From NCBI GenBank assembly GCA_039640495.1, contig CP046864.1, positions 1,178,001-1,242,000 of the forward strand: DNA of 64,000 bases. Direction: 5' to 3'. The notes below the pieces were generated by a model, which ran no database searches, was not told where the DNA came from, and worked only from the letters and a program-made list of their open reading frames with translations. Source of the stretch: Rhodobacteraceae bacterium IMCC1335. Its GTDB lineage: Bacteria; Pseudomonadota; Alphaproteobacteria; Rhodobacterales; Rhodobacteraceae. This document shows positions 56,615-64,000 of the stretch, piece after piece (position 1 is the stretch's first letter; each line of letters starts with the position of its first letter). The translations under genes were made by a program, and so were the position numbers.

Positions 56615-57429
56615 TGAAAAATCGGGTTTTAACGGCTTTAGCCTTGCTTTGGTTCAGCGTTACCGCGCCAGTTCAAGCCGCAGACGCGATTTTCATCCAA
56701 TCCACCACATCGACACAAAATTCAGGATTGTTAGACGCGCTTTTACCTATTTTCACCCAAGATACCGGCATCGCTGTCCGGGTGGTTGCTGTGGGCACGG
56801 GGCAGGCCATTAAGAATGCCAAGAACGGCGACGGCGATGTGCTTTTGGTGCATTCCAAAGACGATGAAGAGGTCTTTGTCAAAGCGGGCTGGGGGCTTGA
56901 ACGCTTGGATGTGATGTATAATGATTTTGTCATTATTGGCCCCCGGCTGGATCCTGCCGGTATTCGCGCCAGCGCCGATGTGACCGTTGCCCTGCAAAAG
57001 ATTGCGGCCTTGCAGGTGCCTTTTCTGTCGCGGGGAGATGATAGTGGCACTCATAAAGCTGAAAAAAAGCTTTGGACTGCAACGGGCATTGATGTGGCCG
57101 CAGCCTCGGGCAGTTGGTATCGCGAGGCCGGATTGGGAATGGGTGCCACATTGATGATGTCAACCGCCATGAATGCCTATACATTGAGCGACCGCGCCAC
57201 ATGGATTAGCTTTGCGCGCAAGGGAAATCAGGATGTTTTGTTTTCGGATGATTGGCGGCTGTTCAATCAATATGGGGTGATCGCGGTCAATCCAGCGCGG
57301 CATCCGCATGTCAACGCTCTGGGGGCTAAGCAATTTGTGGATTGGATCACTGGGCCAAAAGGGCAGGCGGAAATTGCGGCATTTAAAATTGGGGATGAGC
57401 AGTTGTTTTTTCCCAATGCCGCGCGCTGA
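56614..57429 (+). CDS. tupA: Tungstate-binding periplasmic protein
   Basis: A 271-residue binding protein with a Sec signal peptide (cut likely after VQA, about residue 22) and the oxyanion-binding start IFIQSTTSTQNSGLLDALLP. The TTTS-like motif, the VVAVGTGQAI segment and DVLLVHS match TupA proteins, which bind tungstate far more tightly than molybdate. The neighbouring molybdenum hydroxylase gives a plausible need for a group 6 oxyanion. Confidence 0.9.
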   Translation: MKNRVLTALALLWFSVTAPVQAADAIFIQSTTSTQNSGLLDALLPIFTQDTGIAVRVVAVGTGQAIKNAKNGDGDVLLVHSKDDEEVFVKAGWGLERLDVMYNDFVIIGPRLDPAGIRASADVTVALQKIAALQVPFLSRGDDSGTHKAEKKLWTATGIDVAAASGSWYREAGLGMGATLMMSTAMNAYTLSDRATWISFARKGNQDVLFSDDWRLFNQYGVIAVNPARHPHVNALGAKQFVDWITGPKGQAEIAAFKIGDEQLFFPNAAR

Positions 57430-58060
57430 TCGGCGCCCTCGTCAATTTTCGACCCTCATAGCCGCGCAGCGGTCTGCCTTGGTTTTAAACCCATTAGGTT
57501 TGGTAAAACTTAAAACGCTTGTAGAAGTTAAATCGAATCGAGCCACGCGCCTGCCTAAACTCAGCGCGGATGAGTGCTGCAAAAAACTGATTTTTATTTG
57601 CCTGGTTGAAGCACGTTCATCAGCGCCACCAGCCCCATTGATTGTTTTATTTGGTGGGCCTTATGCACTTAACACATCCGGTTGCACTATCAGGTTGCTT
57701 GGTCAGGTTTGGTTTTTAAAATCGGTTGGCGCCGCAAAAGGCGGGGCTTTTCAATCTTAAAGCCCACCTTCCGGTAAGCGAGTGACGCCTGGTTCGACTA
57801 GGCCCGTTTAGGGCTTTCGAGTGCACGATTTGCTAGATTGAGCGGAGCCGATAAAGCCCCGCGGCTGGCCGAGCCGATGGCCTGCGATAGGGCGTGGACC
57901 AGACGCGTTTATTCCGCGCGTCTGGCAAACTTGAGGCGCATTTTGCCGCAGCTTAGCGCTGGATAGCAATCGCGGGCAGGGCATATAGCCCGGCTAACGG
58001 GCGATATGACACTGGTGCCCTGCGCGGGTTCTATCCTAGCTCTTTTTGAGCGGATTTGCG
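57430..58060. other. Gene-free stretch between tupA and the amidinotransferase gene
   Basis: This 631 bp convergent gap has no frame I would support. It holds a perfect 9-bp hairpin (CCAGACGCG at 57899-57907, CGCGTCTGG at 57917-57925) without a T-run, and a smaller GCCCG/CGGGC hairpin at 57988-58002. I see no transposase remnant and no recognisable RNA. Confidence 0.4.
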
Positions 58061-59167
58061 TTATTGATGCGGAAAGTAATCCTCGCATTGGCCTTCGCGA
58101 TATACATCTGCAGTGCAGCAATGCAAGCCGCCGCCAAACGCATATGCATCTCGCAACTCAACCTCGATCACGTTCATGCCCAGCTTATCCATTTGTTCAG
58201 CTTGATAGACCTCAGATTTTTCAACGCAGACGGTTTTCGGATCAAGAACCAAAACATTCATGCTGAGCCAGGTCGATGAATAGCAAAGCGGCGGGGGGCT
58301 GTTATGCGCGGGCTGCGCGGCATCCACGATCTCCCAGCCATTTTTTTCAAACAGGCCGCGTTGCTCTGTTGGCAAACGGCGTTGCGGATTGTTTAAGATC
58401 AAACCTGGGCGCAGAGGGGTAAAGGTAGCATCGATATGGATAGGGTAGGGATCGCCAGGAAAATTCACCGTATGCACGCGATGATCCGGGAAATGCCTGC
58501 GCAGCCATTCGATGCCTTTTAAATTGGTGGTAAAGCCATGTTGCACAACGAGATCGCGGCCAAAGCGCAGAATGTCAGCTGCGTCAAAAAGCGGCTCTTC
58601 TTCTGTGGTGACAAAAAACTTCTCTTCCGCCCATTTGAGCCGTTTTTCAACTCCGATTTTATCCGATAGATAATCTGGATGATAATCGGCATTGGTCAGG
58701 CGGGGTTTTGGCGCCGCTTCATGGCGAAAATTACTGTCTTCTTCCCAGTATTTTTGCATCAGCGGCCGGTAGCAAAGATATTCAAACCAGCGGCAGCGAT
58801 ACGACATTGTGGCTTCCAAAATTTCAGAGCCAACCGTCAGTAAGACATCGCGTGGTGGCATACATCCAAATTGGCTTTCGGTGCGGAAATCTGGCGTGAT
58901 TGCTGGCGCTGAGAAATCAATCGGGGTGGGGCGATCCACGCGAATACCGCGGGCTTGCAACAGCGCGGCAAAATTATCGAGAAGCTCATTGGCCCGATCG
59001 ATTGTTTCCTGCGGGCGGCGGCCCCATTGGCCGCGCATGTCGCTGTCTTCGGGCACTTTGGCATCTAATGCGGGTTCTTCAGGGGGAATATGGCAATCAT
59101 CGGCGCGACCAACGATTACATGTTTCAAAGGGTCCCATTCATTCCAGCTGTTTACGATGGATGCCAT
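58061..59167 (-). CDS. Amidinotransferase (glycine amidinotransferase-like)
   Basis: A 368-residue enzyme of the arginine:glycine/inosamine amidinotransferase family, which moves the amidino group of arginine to an amine. MASIVNSWNEWDPLKHVIVG is typical at the start, the catalytic Cys is in GGGLHCCTADVYREG near the C-terminus, and the active-site His is in YPIHIDATF. I chose ATG 59167; the frame extends four codons to a GTG. It lies 117 bp after the Dabb gene on the same strand. The acceptor cannot be read from the sequence. Confidence 0.88.
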   Translation of the reverse strand: MASIVNSWNEWDPLKHVIVGRADDCHIPPEEPALDAKVPEDSDMRGQWGRRPQETIDRANELLDNFAALLQARGIRVDRPTPIDFSAPAITPDFRTESQFGCMPPRDVLLTVGSEILEATMSYRCRWFEYLCYRPLMQKYWEEDSNFRHEAAPKPRLTNADYHPDYLSDKIGVEKRLKWAEEKFFVTTEEEPLFDAADILRFGRDLVVQHGFTTNLKGIEWLRRHFPDHRVHTVNFPGDPYPIHIDATFTPLRPGLILNNPQRRLPTEQRGLFEKNGWEIVDAAQPAHNSPPPLCYSSTWLSMNVLVLDPKTVCVEKSEVYQAEQMDKLGMNVIEVELRDAYAFGGGLHCCTADVYREGQCEDYFPHQ

Positions 59168-59284
59168 TTTGAATCTCACTTTTTAGACGGTTTTCTTCTG
59201 CGCTCAAAAAGCTTAGATTTTCCGCCGGTGCAATCAAAAAATCGCCATTTTTGGGCCGGAGTCCAAAAATTATACGCCTGCGCC

Positions 59285-59584
59285 TCAGGTCGGTAAGGCG
59301 CTTTCAAAATCAACTGCCAGCCGCAATTCGCGCAGGGGGCGTACTTTTGCGATTGAAGCTTGATAGATGGGGTGGGCTTTATACGCCGCCAAAGCGGCTT
59401 CATCTTTGAATTCCGCATACACGACCCAATCAACCCGATCTTGTGCGATCGGGTCGCTGCCGATATTGCGCGCCACTTCAAAGCGCAGCGCGTTTGGAAT
59501 TTCGGCCAAAAGCTGCAAGCCCTCGCCGATTGCATCAATATCATCGGGGTTTTTAGCGTTGAAAAAGACGATATGTCGGATCAT
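59285..59584 (-). CDS. Dabb (stress-responsive alpha/beta barrel) domain protein
   Basis: A 99-residue single Dabb domain ([10 protein letters not shown], then [23 protein letters not shown]). Dabb proteins form dimeric barrels; functions vary from cyclases to stress proteins. The ATG overlaps the hisE stop by 4 bp, so it is translated with the histidine operon. A role in histidine synthesis is not known. Confidence 0.85.
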   Translation of the reverse strand: MIRHIVFFNAKNPDDIDAIGEGLQLLAEIPNALRFEVARNIGSDPIAQDRVDWVVYAEFKDEAALAAYKAHPIYQASIAKVRPLRELRLAVDFESALPT

Positions 59585-59892
59585 GTTTTGCGTGCTGCCT
59601 TCTCTGTGAGACCGGATTGAGCCGTTCTTCGCTCAAGCTCTGTCATGACATGTGATAGGCTGATCTCGCGCGATTTCAGCAAAACGAGAAGATGATACAT
59701 CACATCTGCCGCTTCGTTGATCAGGCCGTCGGAATCGTTTTTAACCGCTTCGATGATCAGTTCGATGGCTTCTTCACCGAATTTTTCAGCGCATTTTTCC
59801 GGACCCTTTTCCAGCAATTGCGCGGTCCAACTTTCGCCGGATGACGCAGATGAGCGTTGCGCGATCAGATTTTCAAGCTGCTCCAACGTCAT
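59581..59892 (-). CDS. hisE: Phosphoribosyl-ATP pyrophosphatase
   Basis: HisE cleaves PRATP to PRAMP and diphosphate, step two of histidine synthesis. The 103-residue product has [18 protein letters not shown] with the metal-binding Glu residues and [14 protein letters not shown]. It overlaps hisF and the Dabb gene by 4 bp each. Confidence 0.96.
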   Translation of the reverse strand: MTLEQLENLIAQRSSASSGESWTAQLLEKGPEKCAEKFGEEAIELIIEAVKNDSDGLINEAADVMYHLLVLLKSREISLSHVMTELERRTAQSGLTEKAARKT

Positions 59893-60653
59893 GTTTCTAT
59901 CCTCATGGCTAGGCCGGCGGCTGCCATATGCGCTTTGGCCTCAGCGATTGTGTAATCGCCAAAATGAAAAATCGATGCGGCAAGCACGGCTGAGGCGCCC
60001 CCTAGACGTACACCATCCACCAGATGATCCAGTGTTCCTACACCACCCGAAGCGATTACGGGAATATCAACCGCCTCAGAGATCGCGCGCGTCATTTCAA
60101 GATTGAAACCGGCTTTCGTACCATCGCGATCCATAGAGGTGAGCAAGATTTCACCGGCGCCTTTTTGGGCAATTTTGATGGCAAATTCCACCGCGTCCAA
60201 GCCGGTTGGTTTGCGCCCACCATGGGTGAAAAGCTGCCATTGTCCGGGAGCTACTGTTTTGGCATCGATCGCGCAGACGATACATTGGCTGCCAAATTGA
60301 TCTGCTGCCGCGCTGATCACATCCGGATCGGCGACAGCGGCCGAGTTGAAGCTGACCTTATCCGCGCCTGCGCGTAACAGGGCCCGCACATCCGCGGCGC
60401 TTCGCACGCCGCCACCCACGGTGAGGGGGATATAGCATTGCTCGGCCGTGCGCCGCACAACATCGAACATCGTGGCGCGGTTTTCATGCGTGGCATTGAT
60501 GTCTAAAAAGCATAATTCATCCGCGCCCGCGTCATCATAAGCGCGCGCGGCATCCACCGGATCACCCGCATCGCGTAAATCCACGAAATTGATCCCCTTG
60601 ACCACGCGCCCATCGGCCACGTCTAAACAGGGGATGATGCGCGTTTTAAGCAT
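59889..60653 (-). CDS. hisF: Imidazole glycerol phosphate synthase, cyclase subunit
   Basis: HisF forms the imidazole ring with ammonia from HisH. The 254-residue barrel has [16 protein letters not shown] with the catalytic Asp, the second half DRDGTKAGF and phosphate loop [11 protein letters not shown]. It overlaps hisA by 8 bp and hisE by 4 bp. Confidence 0.97.
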   Translation of the reverse strand: MLKTRIIPCLDVADGRVVKGINFVDLRDAGDPVDAARAYDDAGADELCFLDINATHENRATMFDVVRRTAEQCYIPLTVGGGVRSAADVRALLRAGADKVSFNSAAVADPDVISAAADQFGSQCIVCAIDAKTVAPGQWQLFTHGGRKPTGLDAVEFAIKIAQKGAGEILLTSMDRDGTKAGFNLEMTRAISEAVDIPVIASGGVGTLDHLVDGVRLGGASAVLAASIFHFGDYTIAEAKAHMAAAGLAMRIET

Positions 60654-61368
60654 CTAACGCCTTCAGGGCAGCGCTGAGGTCAAGCGCTCCATCATAAAGC
60701 GCGCGCCCCGAAATTGCTCCGTTTAAAGCGGTTCCGCAGCCTTTCAATGCCAATAAGTCGGCCAGCGAGGAAACTCCACCTGACGCGATCACCGGAATGG
60801 AAATCGCATCCGCCAAAGCCGCAGTGGCTTCAATATTTGGTCCCTTCATCGCGCCATCGCGGTTGATATCGGTGTAAATAATCGCAGCCACGCCATCTTG
60901 TTCAAACGATTTTGCCAGCTCGGTGACCTCTGTATCGGTCTCAACCGCCCATCCTTTGGTGGCCACCATGCCATTGCGGGCATCGATGCCAACGGCAATT
61001 TTATCTGGGAAAGCCAGGGCTGCTTGCCGGACAAGGGCGGGGTTCTCAACCGCGACAGTGCCTAAAATCACCCGCGATAACCCCTTTTCGATCCAGGTCT
61101 CAATGGTTGCCATATCGCGGATACCACCGCCCAATTGCGCCGGCACGTTGCACTGCTTTAAAATGGCCTCAACAGGTTCGGCGTTTACGGGTTTTCCGGC
61201 AAAAGCACCGTTCAGATCAACCAAATGCAACCATCTGCACCCTGCGTCAACAAAGCTTTTGGCTTGGGCGGCCGGATCTTTATTAAACACCGTGGCGGCG
61301 TTCATATCACCTCGCAAAAGCCGTACGGCTGCGCCGTCTTTCAAGTCGATAGCAGGATATAGGATCAT
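60646..61368 (-). CDS. hisA: ProFAR isomerase (HisA)
   Basis: HisA opens the ProFAR sugar ring to PRFAR. The 240-residue barrel has [18 protein letters not shown] with the catalytic Asp and [10 protein letters not shown] and [11 protein letters not shown] in the second half. It overlaps hisF by 8 bp; hisH lies 138 bp upstream. Confidence 0.97.
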   Translation of the reverse strand: MILYPAIDLKDGAAVRLLRGDMNAATVFNKDPAAQAKSFVDAGCRWLHLVDLNGAFAGKPVNAEPVEAILKQCNVPAQLGGGIRDMATIETWIEKGLSRVILGTVAVENPALVRQAALAFPDKIAVGIDARNGMVATKGWAVETDTEVTELAKSFEQDGVAAIIYTDINRDGAMKGPNIEATAALADAISIPVIASGGVSSLADLLALKGCGTALNGAISGRALYDGALDLSAALKALDA

Positions 61369-61506
61369 TCTATTCTCAAAACCTTCTTAACGGGGTGCAT
61401 GTGCCATGTCAGAGCGCGAATTGCAATCAAGGGATCTGCATCTGTTGCATCCGCCGTTGAACTAGGTTGCGGGTGCAATGGAAGCCTGCCCTGTGCCTGA
61501 ATACCG

Positions 61507-62142
61507 CTAGGGGGACCAAGATAAGAAATTGGCGATCATCTGTAGGCCGGCGGTAGAACTTTTTTCAGGATGAAATTGTGTTCCAACCATTGTGTCTCGG
61601 CCCACAATTGCCGAAATCGGCTGTCCATAGTCAACGCAGGCGATGCGTTGAGAGAGTGCATTAAGCTCCATGTGATAGGAATGCACAAAGTAAGCATGGC
61701 TTCCATCGGGCACATTGCGCAAAAGCGGGTGCGGTCGATCGAAGCTTAAATTATTCCAGCCCATATGCGGAATTTTAAGCGCGGGCTCGTTCGGCTTGAT
61801 CTTGTGAATTTCCCCATCAATCCAACCCAGCCCGCTGGTTGCTTCATATTCAAAGCCTTTTTGCGCCATCATCTGCATGCCGACGCAAATGCCTAAAAAC
61901 GGGCGTCCGCGCTCGAGCACGGCTTCGATCATTGCCTCAAAAACGTCAGATTCTACCAGCGCTTTGCGGCATGCGGGAAACGCGCCATCGCCGGGAAGCA
62001 CCAAGCGATCAGCTTTGGCAACCATGGCTGGATCAGCGCTCACGCGCACCTCTCCTGCATTTGTTTCCTGGGCCATACGCTCAAAGGATTTGCTGGCAGA
62101 ATGTAGGTTTCCGCTATCGTAATCGATTATAACGGTCAGCAT
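61507..62142 (-). CDS. hisH: Imidazole glycerol phosphate synthase, glutaminase subunit
   Basis: HisH supplies ammonia from glutamine to HisF. The 211-residue product has the nucleophile Cys in GICVGMQMMA and the His-Glu pair in GTQFHPEKS. It starts 6 bp after hisB; a 138 bp gap separates it from hisA. Confidence 0.97.
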   Translation of the reverse strand: MLTVIIDYDSGNLHSASKSFERMAQETNAGEVRVSADPAMVAKADRLVLPGDGAFPACRKALVESDVFEAMIEAVLERGRPFLGICVGMQMMAQKGFEYEATSGLGWIDGEIHKIKPNEPALKIPHMGWNNLSFDRPHPLLRNVPDGSHAYFVHSYHMELNALSQRIACVDYGQPISAIVGRDTMVGTQFHPEKSSTAGLQMIANFLSWSP

Positions 62143-62148
62143 GATGTT

Positions 62149-62736
62149 TTACAGACTGCCTTTGGTCGATGGCAATTTACCTTGCATCCGCGGGTCATGT
62201 TCAACGGCTGTTCGCAACGCCTTGGCCACCGATTTGAAAACCGCTTCTGCAATATGGTGACTGTTAAAGCCATGGATCTGATCAATATGCAGCGTCATCC
62301 CGGCATGGGTGGAAAAGGCCTGAAAAAATTCGCGCAATAACTCGCTGTCAAAAGCGCCAATTTTTGAGCTTGGCAGCGCCACATTCCAAATCAAAAAAGG
62401 CCGTGCAGATAAATCTAAAGCACAGCGAATTTGTGCATCATCCATCGGCAATAAACAGCTGCCATAGCGATTGATGCCGCGCTTATCGCCTAAGGCTTGA
62501 CTGAGCGCTTGGCCCAAAGCAATGCCTGTATCTTCAACGCTGTGATGATCATCAATATGGGTATCCCCCTCGCAGCGGATGCGCAAATCGATCAAGGAAT
62601 GGCGCGACAGCTGATCGAGCATATGATCAAAAAAGCCAACCCCTGTTTGGTTGTCATACAGACCAGTGCCATCCAGATCCAGCGTGACTTCTATTTTTGT
62701 TTCAGCCGTGTTGCGGCTCACGGTTGCGTTGCGCAT
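62149..62736 (-). CDS. hisB: Imidazoleglycerol-phosphate dehydratase
   Basis: HisB dehydrates imidazole glycerol phosphate. The 195-residue product is the single-domain form without the phosphatase part. Manganese motifs [13 protein letters not shown] and [14 protein letters not shown] and the late FNSHHIAEA are present. Start ATG 62736 has AAGGAC upstream; the frame goes back to 62763 without support. It is the first gene of the hisB-hisH-hisA-hisF-hisE order. Confidence 0.96.
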   Translation of the reverse strand: MRNATVSRNTAETKIEVTLDLDGTGLYDNQTGVGFFDHMLDQLSRHSLIDLRIRCEGDTHIDDHHSVEDTGIALGQALSQALGDKRGINRYGSCLLPMDDAQIRCALDLSARPFLIWNVALPSSKIGAFDSELLREFFQAFSTHAGMTLHIDQIHGFNSHHIAEAVFKSVAKALRTAVEHDPRMQGKLPSTKGSL

Positions 62737-63368
62737 GAAATTCTGTCCTTCTCTTTGCCGCACCTTATAGAGCGCTCTTGATGTCGCGCCAACCCCCCAG
62801 AGCGCGAGCGCTGCAGAAGGCTGTTAAAGGTTAAATCCAAAGCCAAATGTAAGAGAGATTGCGTGCGGTGAATTTGGCGCTAACGCGCGCGAGCTGCGGC
62901 AAGGCTGGCAGCAGGTGTAGGCTGTTACCGGCAGCGCGCTGCAGCGGTGATCCGTCACGATAGAAATGGTTTTTCACTTTATCAGCCGTAGATCGTCGGC
63001 GATTGCATTGGCGCGAAACCTGCGACGGGCAGGGTTGGAAAACTGCAGCTTTTAACGGGTTGCTTTTTAGCGCTACAGTATCTGGGGCAAAACTCGTTAC
63101 TGTTTATATAATTGATGCGCCAAAGCTTTCTTTTCGATGGGTTCAGTGCAGAGAAAGCGAAAGGTTGCAAGGCCAAAGCGCGCAGTTGGCCTGAGCATTG
63201 CAGTGCGCTGCGGCGCTAGATGCGAGAGTGGCGATAATTTGAACCGCTTCTTAACTACGCCAAGAAGATTAAATTTTCCATTGATAGTGCAAAGCCGGTT
63301 CTGATGGTAGATTTGCCGTGTGAAAGAGCTAGATTTAAACTTCATTAACGTGGTGAAAGGTTTGTAAG
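62737..63368. other. Gene-free stretch upstream of hisB
   Basis: This gap of about 630 bp lies between hisB (minus) and the HDAC-family frame (plus) and presumably holds both promoters. I see no support for a frame, RNA or repeat. Small GC-rich palindromes such as GCGCTGCAGCGG occur near 62936. Confidence 0.35.
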
Positions 63369-64000
63369 ATTGTAGAAGAAAACGACATAATAACAGAAGC
63401 CTGCAGGCCGTATTTAATTTCATCTTCGATCTACCGCAACTCGAGTTACGGCGGCAGTCATCCGCTGGCTATTCCGCGTGTTGCAGCGGCTTTCGATCTT
63501 ATCTCTTCGTTGAACATGCGCAGTTTGGATCGCTACTGCACGGCGCCCCAGGCAAAGCCTGCGCTTTTGAAAACCTTCCACGCGCCAGAGTATATTGAGG
63601 CGCTTAAAAGGGCTGAAGATACGCAAAAAATATCAGAGCATGATCGGAAGAGATACCAATTGGGCACTGTCTCAAACCCGGTTTTTAAGGGTATGTTTGC
63701 ACGGCCGGCCACGTCTGTTGGAAGTTCGTTATTGGCTGCTGAACTGGTTGCAAATGGTGGCGTTGCTTATGCGATGGGCGGCGGTTTACACCACGGGTTG
63801 ACCGATCGCGCAAATGGGTTTTGTTTTTTGAACGATTTGGTATTTGCAATCTTACGGCTGCGCAGCCTTGGCGTAGAACGTATTGCTTATGTTGATTTGG
63901 ATGCACATCATTGCGATGGAGTTCAGGCCGCGTTTTCGGGGGATCGTGACCTTCTAATGATCTCAACCCATGAGGCGAAAAGATGGCCTTTTACAGGGGG
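63369..64000 (+). CDS. Histone deacetylase/acetylpolyamine amidohydrolase-family protein, N-terminal part
   Basis: A zinc deacetylase-type frame that runs out of the window. Motifs in order: IYRNSSYGGSHPLAIPRV, HAPEYIEALKRAE, the catalytic GGGLHHGLTDRANGFCFLND and the metal site YVDLDAHHCDGVQ, then STHEAKRWPFTG. The frame is open from about 63357, yet the first in-frame ATG or TTG (63510-63518) lies after the conserved N-terminal block. A non-standard ATT start at 63369 with AAAGG upstream is possible; a 5' frameshift is the alternative. Coordinates at the 5' end are therefore provisional. Confidence 0.75.
   Translation, partial: MVEENDIITEACRPYLISSSIYRNSSYGGSHPLAIPRVAAAFDLISSLNMRSLDRYCTAPQAKPALLKTFHAPEYIEALKRAEDTQKISEHDRKRYQLGTVSNPVFKGMFARPATSVGSSLLAAELVANGGVAYAMGGGLHHGLTDRANGFCFLNDLVFAILRLRSLGVERIAYVDLDAHHCDGVQAAFSGDRDLLMISTHEAKRWPFTG

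Noticed and set aside
57308..57760. A 150-residue plus-strand frame
   Set aside because: It begins inside tupA, has no ribosome-binding site and its sequence has no recognisable features.

Overview
The window reads as chromosome of a marine alphaproteobacterium of the order Rhodobacterales (roseobacter group), with a moderate G+C that looks close to 50 percent by eye, as in the planktonic low-GC roseobacter lineages. The main pointers are a SAM/SAH riboswitch of the type known upstream of metK in Rhodobacterales, the blocks irr-fabA-fabB-fabI, miaB-phoH-ybeY-corC-lnt and aroA-cmk-rpsA-ihfB-lapA-trpF-trpB, a DUF2793 protein and a SELENBP1-like methanethiol oxidase. I see no rRNA, insertion sequence, prophage or CRISPR array.

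Layout. 1-4 kb: glnA (cut by the window edge) and glnB on the minus strand, tRNA-Leu(UAG), trigger factor and tgt. 4.1-8.5 kb: a minus-strand group of SELENBP1-like methanethiol oxidase, [2Fe-2S] ferredoxin, CoA-binding protein, rhodanese and a methyltransferase, with a divergent IclR regulator. 8.5-16 kb: an accessory stretch of small or poorly known genes: a 74-residue protein, an MFS carrier, a MORN protein, a 36-residue membrane peptide at 11013-11123, pterin carbinolamine dehydratase, a secreted unknown, a DUF2793 fibre-like protein and an RTX protein. 16-21 kb: an ABC exporter, an acyl-CoA synthetase and an unknown Rossmann-like protein. 20.9-29.2 kb: minus-strand catabolic genes (enolase-superfamily enzyme, alcohol dehydrogenase, two alpha/beta hydrolases, PLP dehydratase, haloacid dehalogenase, quinone oxidoreductase, MFS carrier).

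29.2-39.3 kb: irr facing fabA-fabB-fabI (unsaturated fatty acid synthesis and enoyl reduction), then miaB-phoH-ybeY-corC-lnt and riboswitch-controlled metK. 39.3-50 kb, minus strand: aroA-cmk-rpsA-ihfB-lapA-trpF-trpB, with trmB and valS upstream of aroA. 50-57.4 kb: a translationally coupled pair of a 2-oxoglutarate dioxygenase and an HD-domain protein that keeps all six ligands of a diiron oxygenase; facing away from it lie an orphan form-II CoxL-like molybdenum hydroxylase overlapping a DUF2235 hydrolase, and a tungstate ABC transporter tupBCA. 58-62.7 kb, minus strand: hisB-hisH-hisA-hisF-hisE, a Dabb-domain protein and an amidinotransferase. The window ends inside a histone-deacetylase-family gene that has no ordinary start codon.

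The most promising unexplained system is the dioxygenase/HD pair at 50053-51530. It has the architecture of the PhnY/PhnZ organophosphonate pathway but lacks the PhnZ substrate-loop residues, so its substrate is open. The methanethiol oxidase group and the orphan molybdenum hydroxylase next to a tungstate transporter come next.
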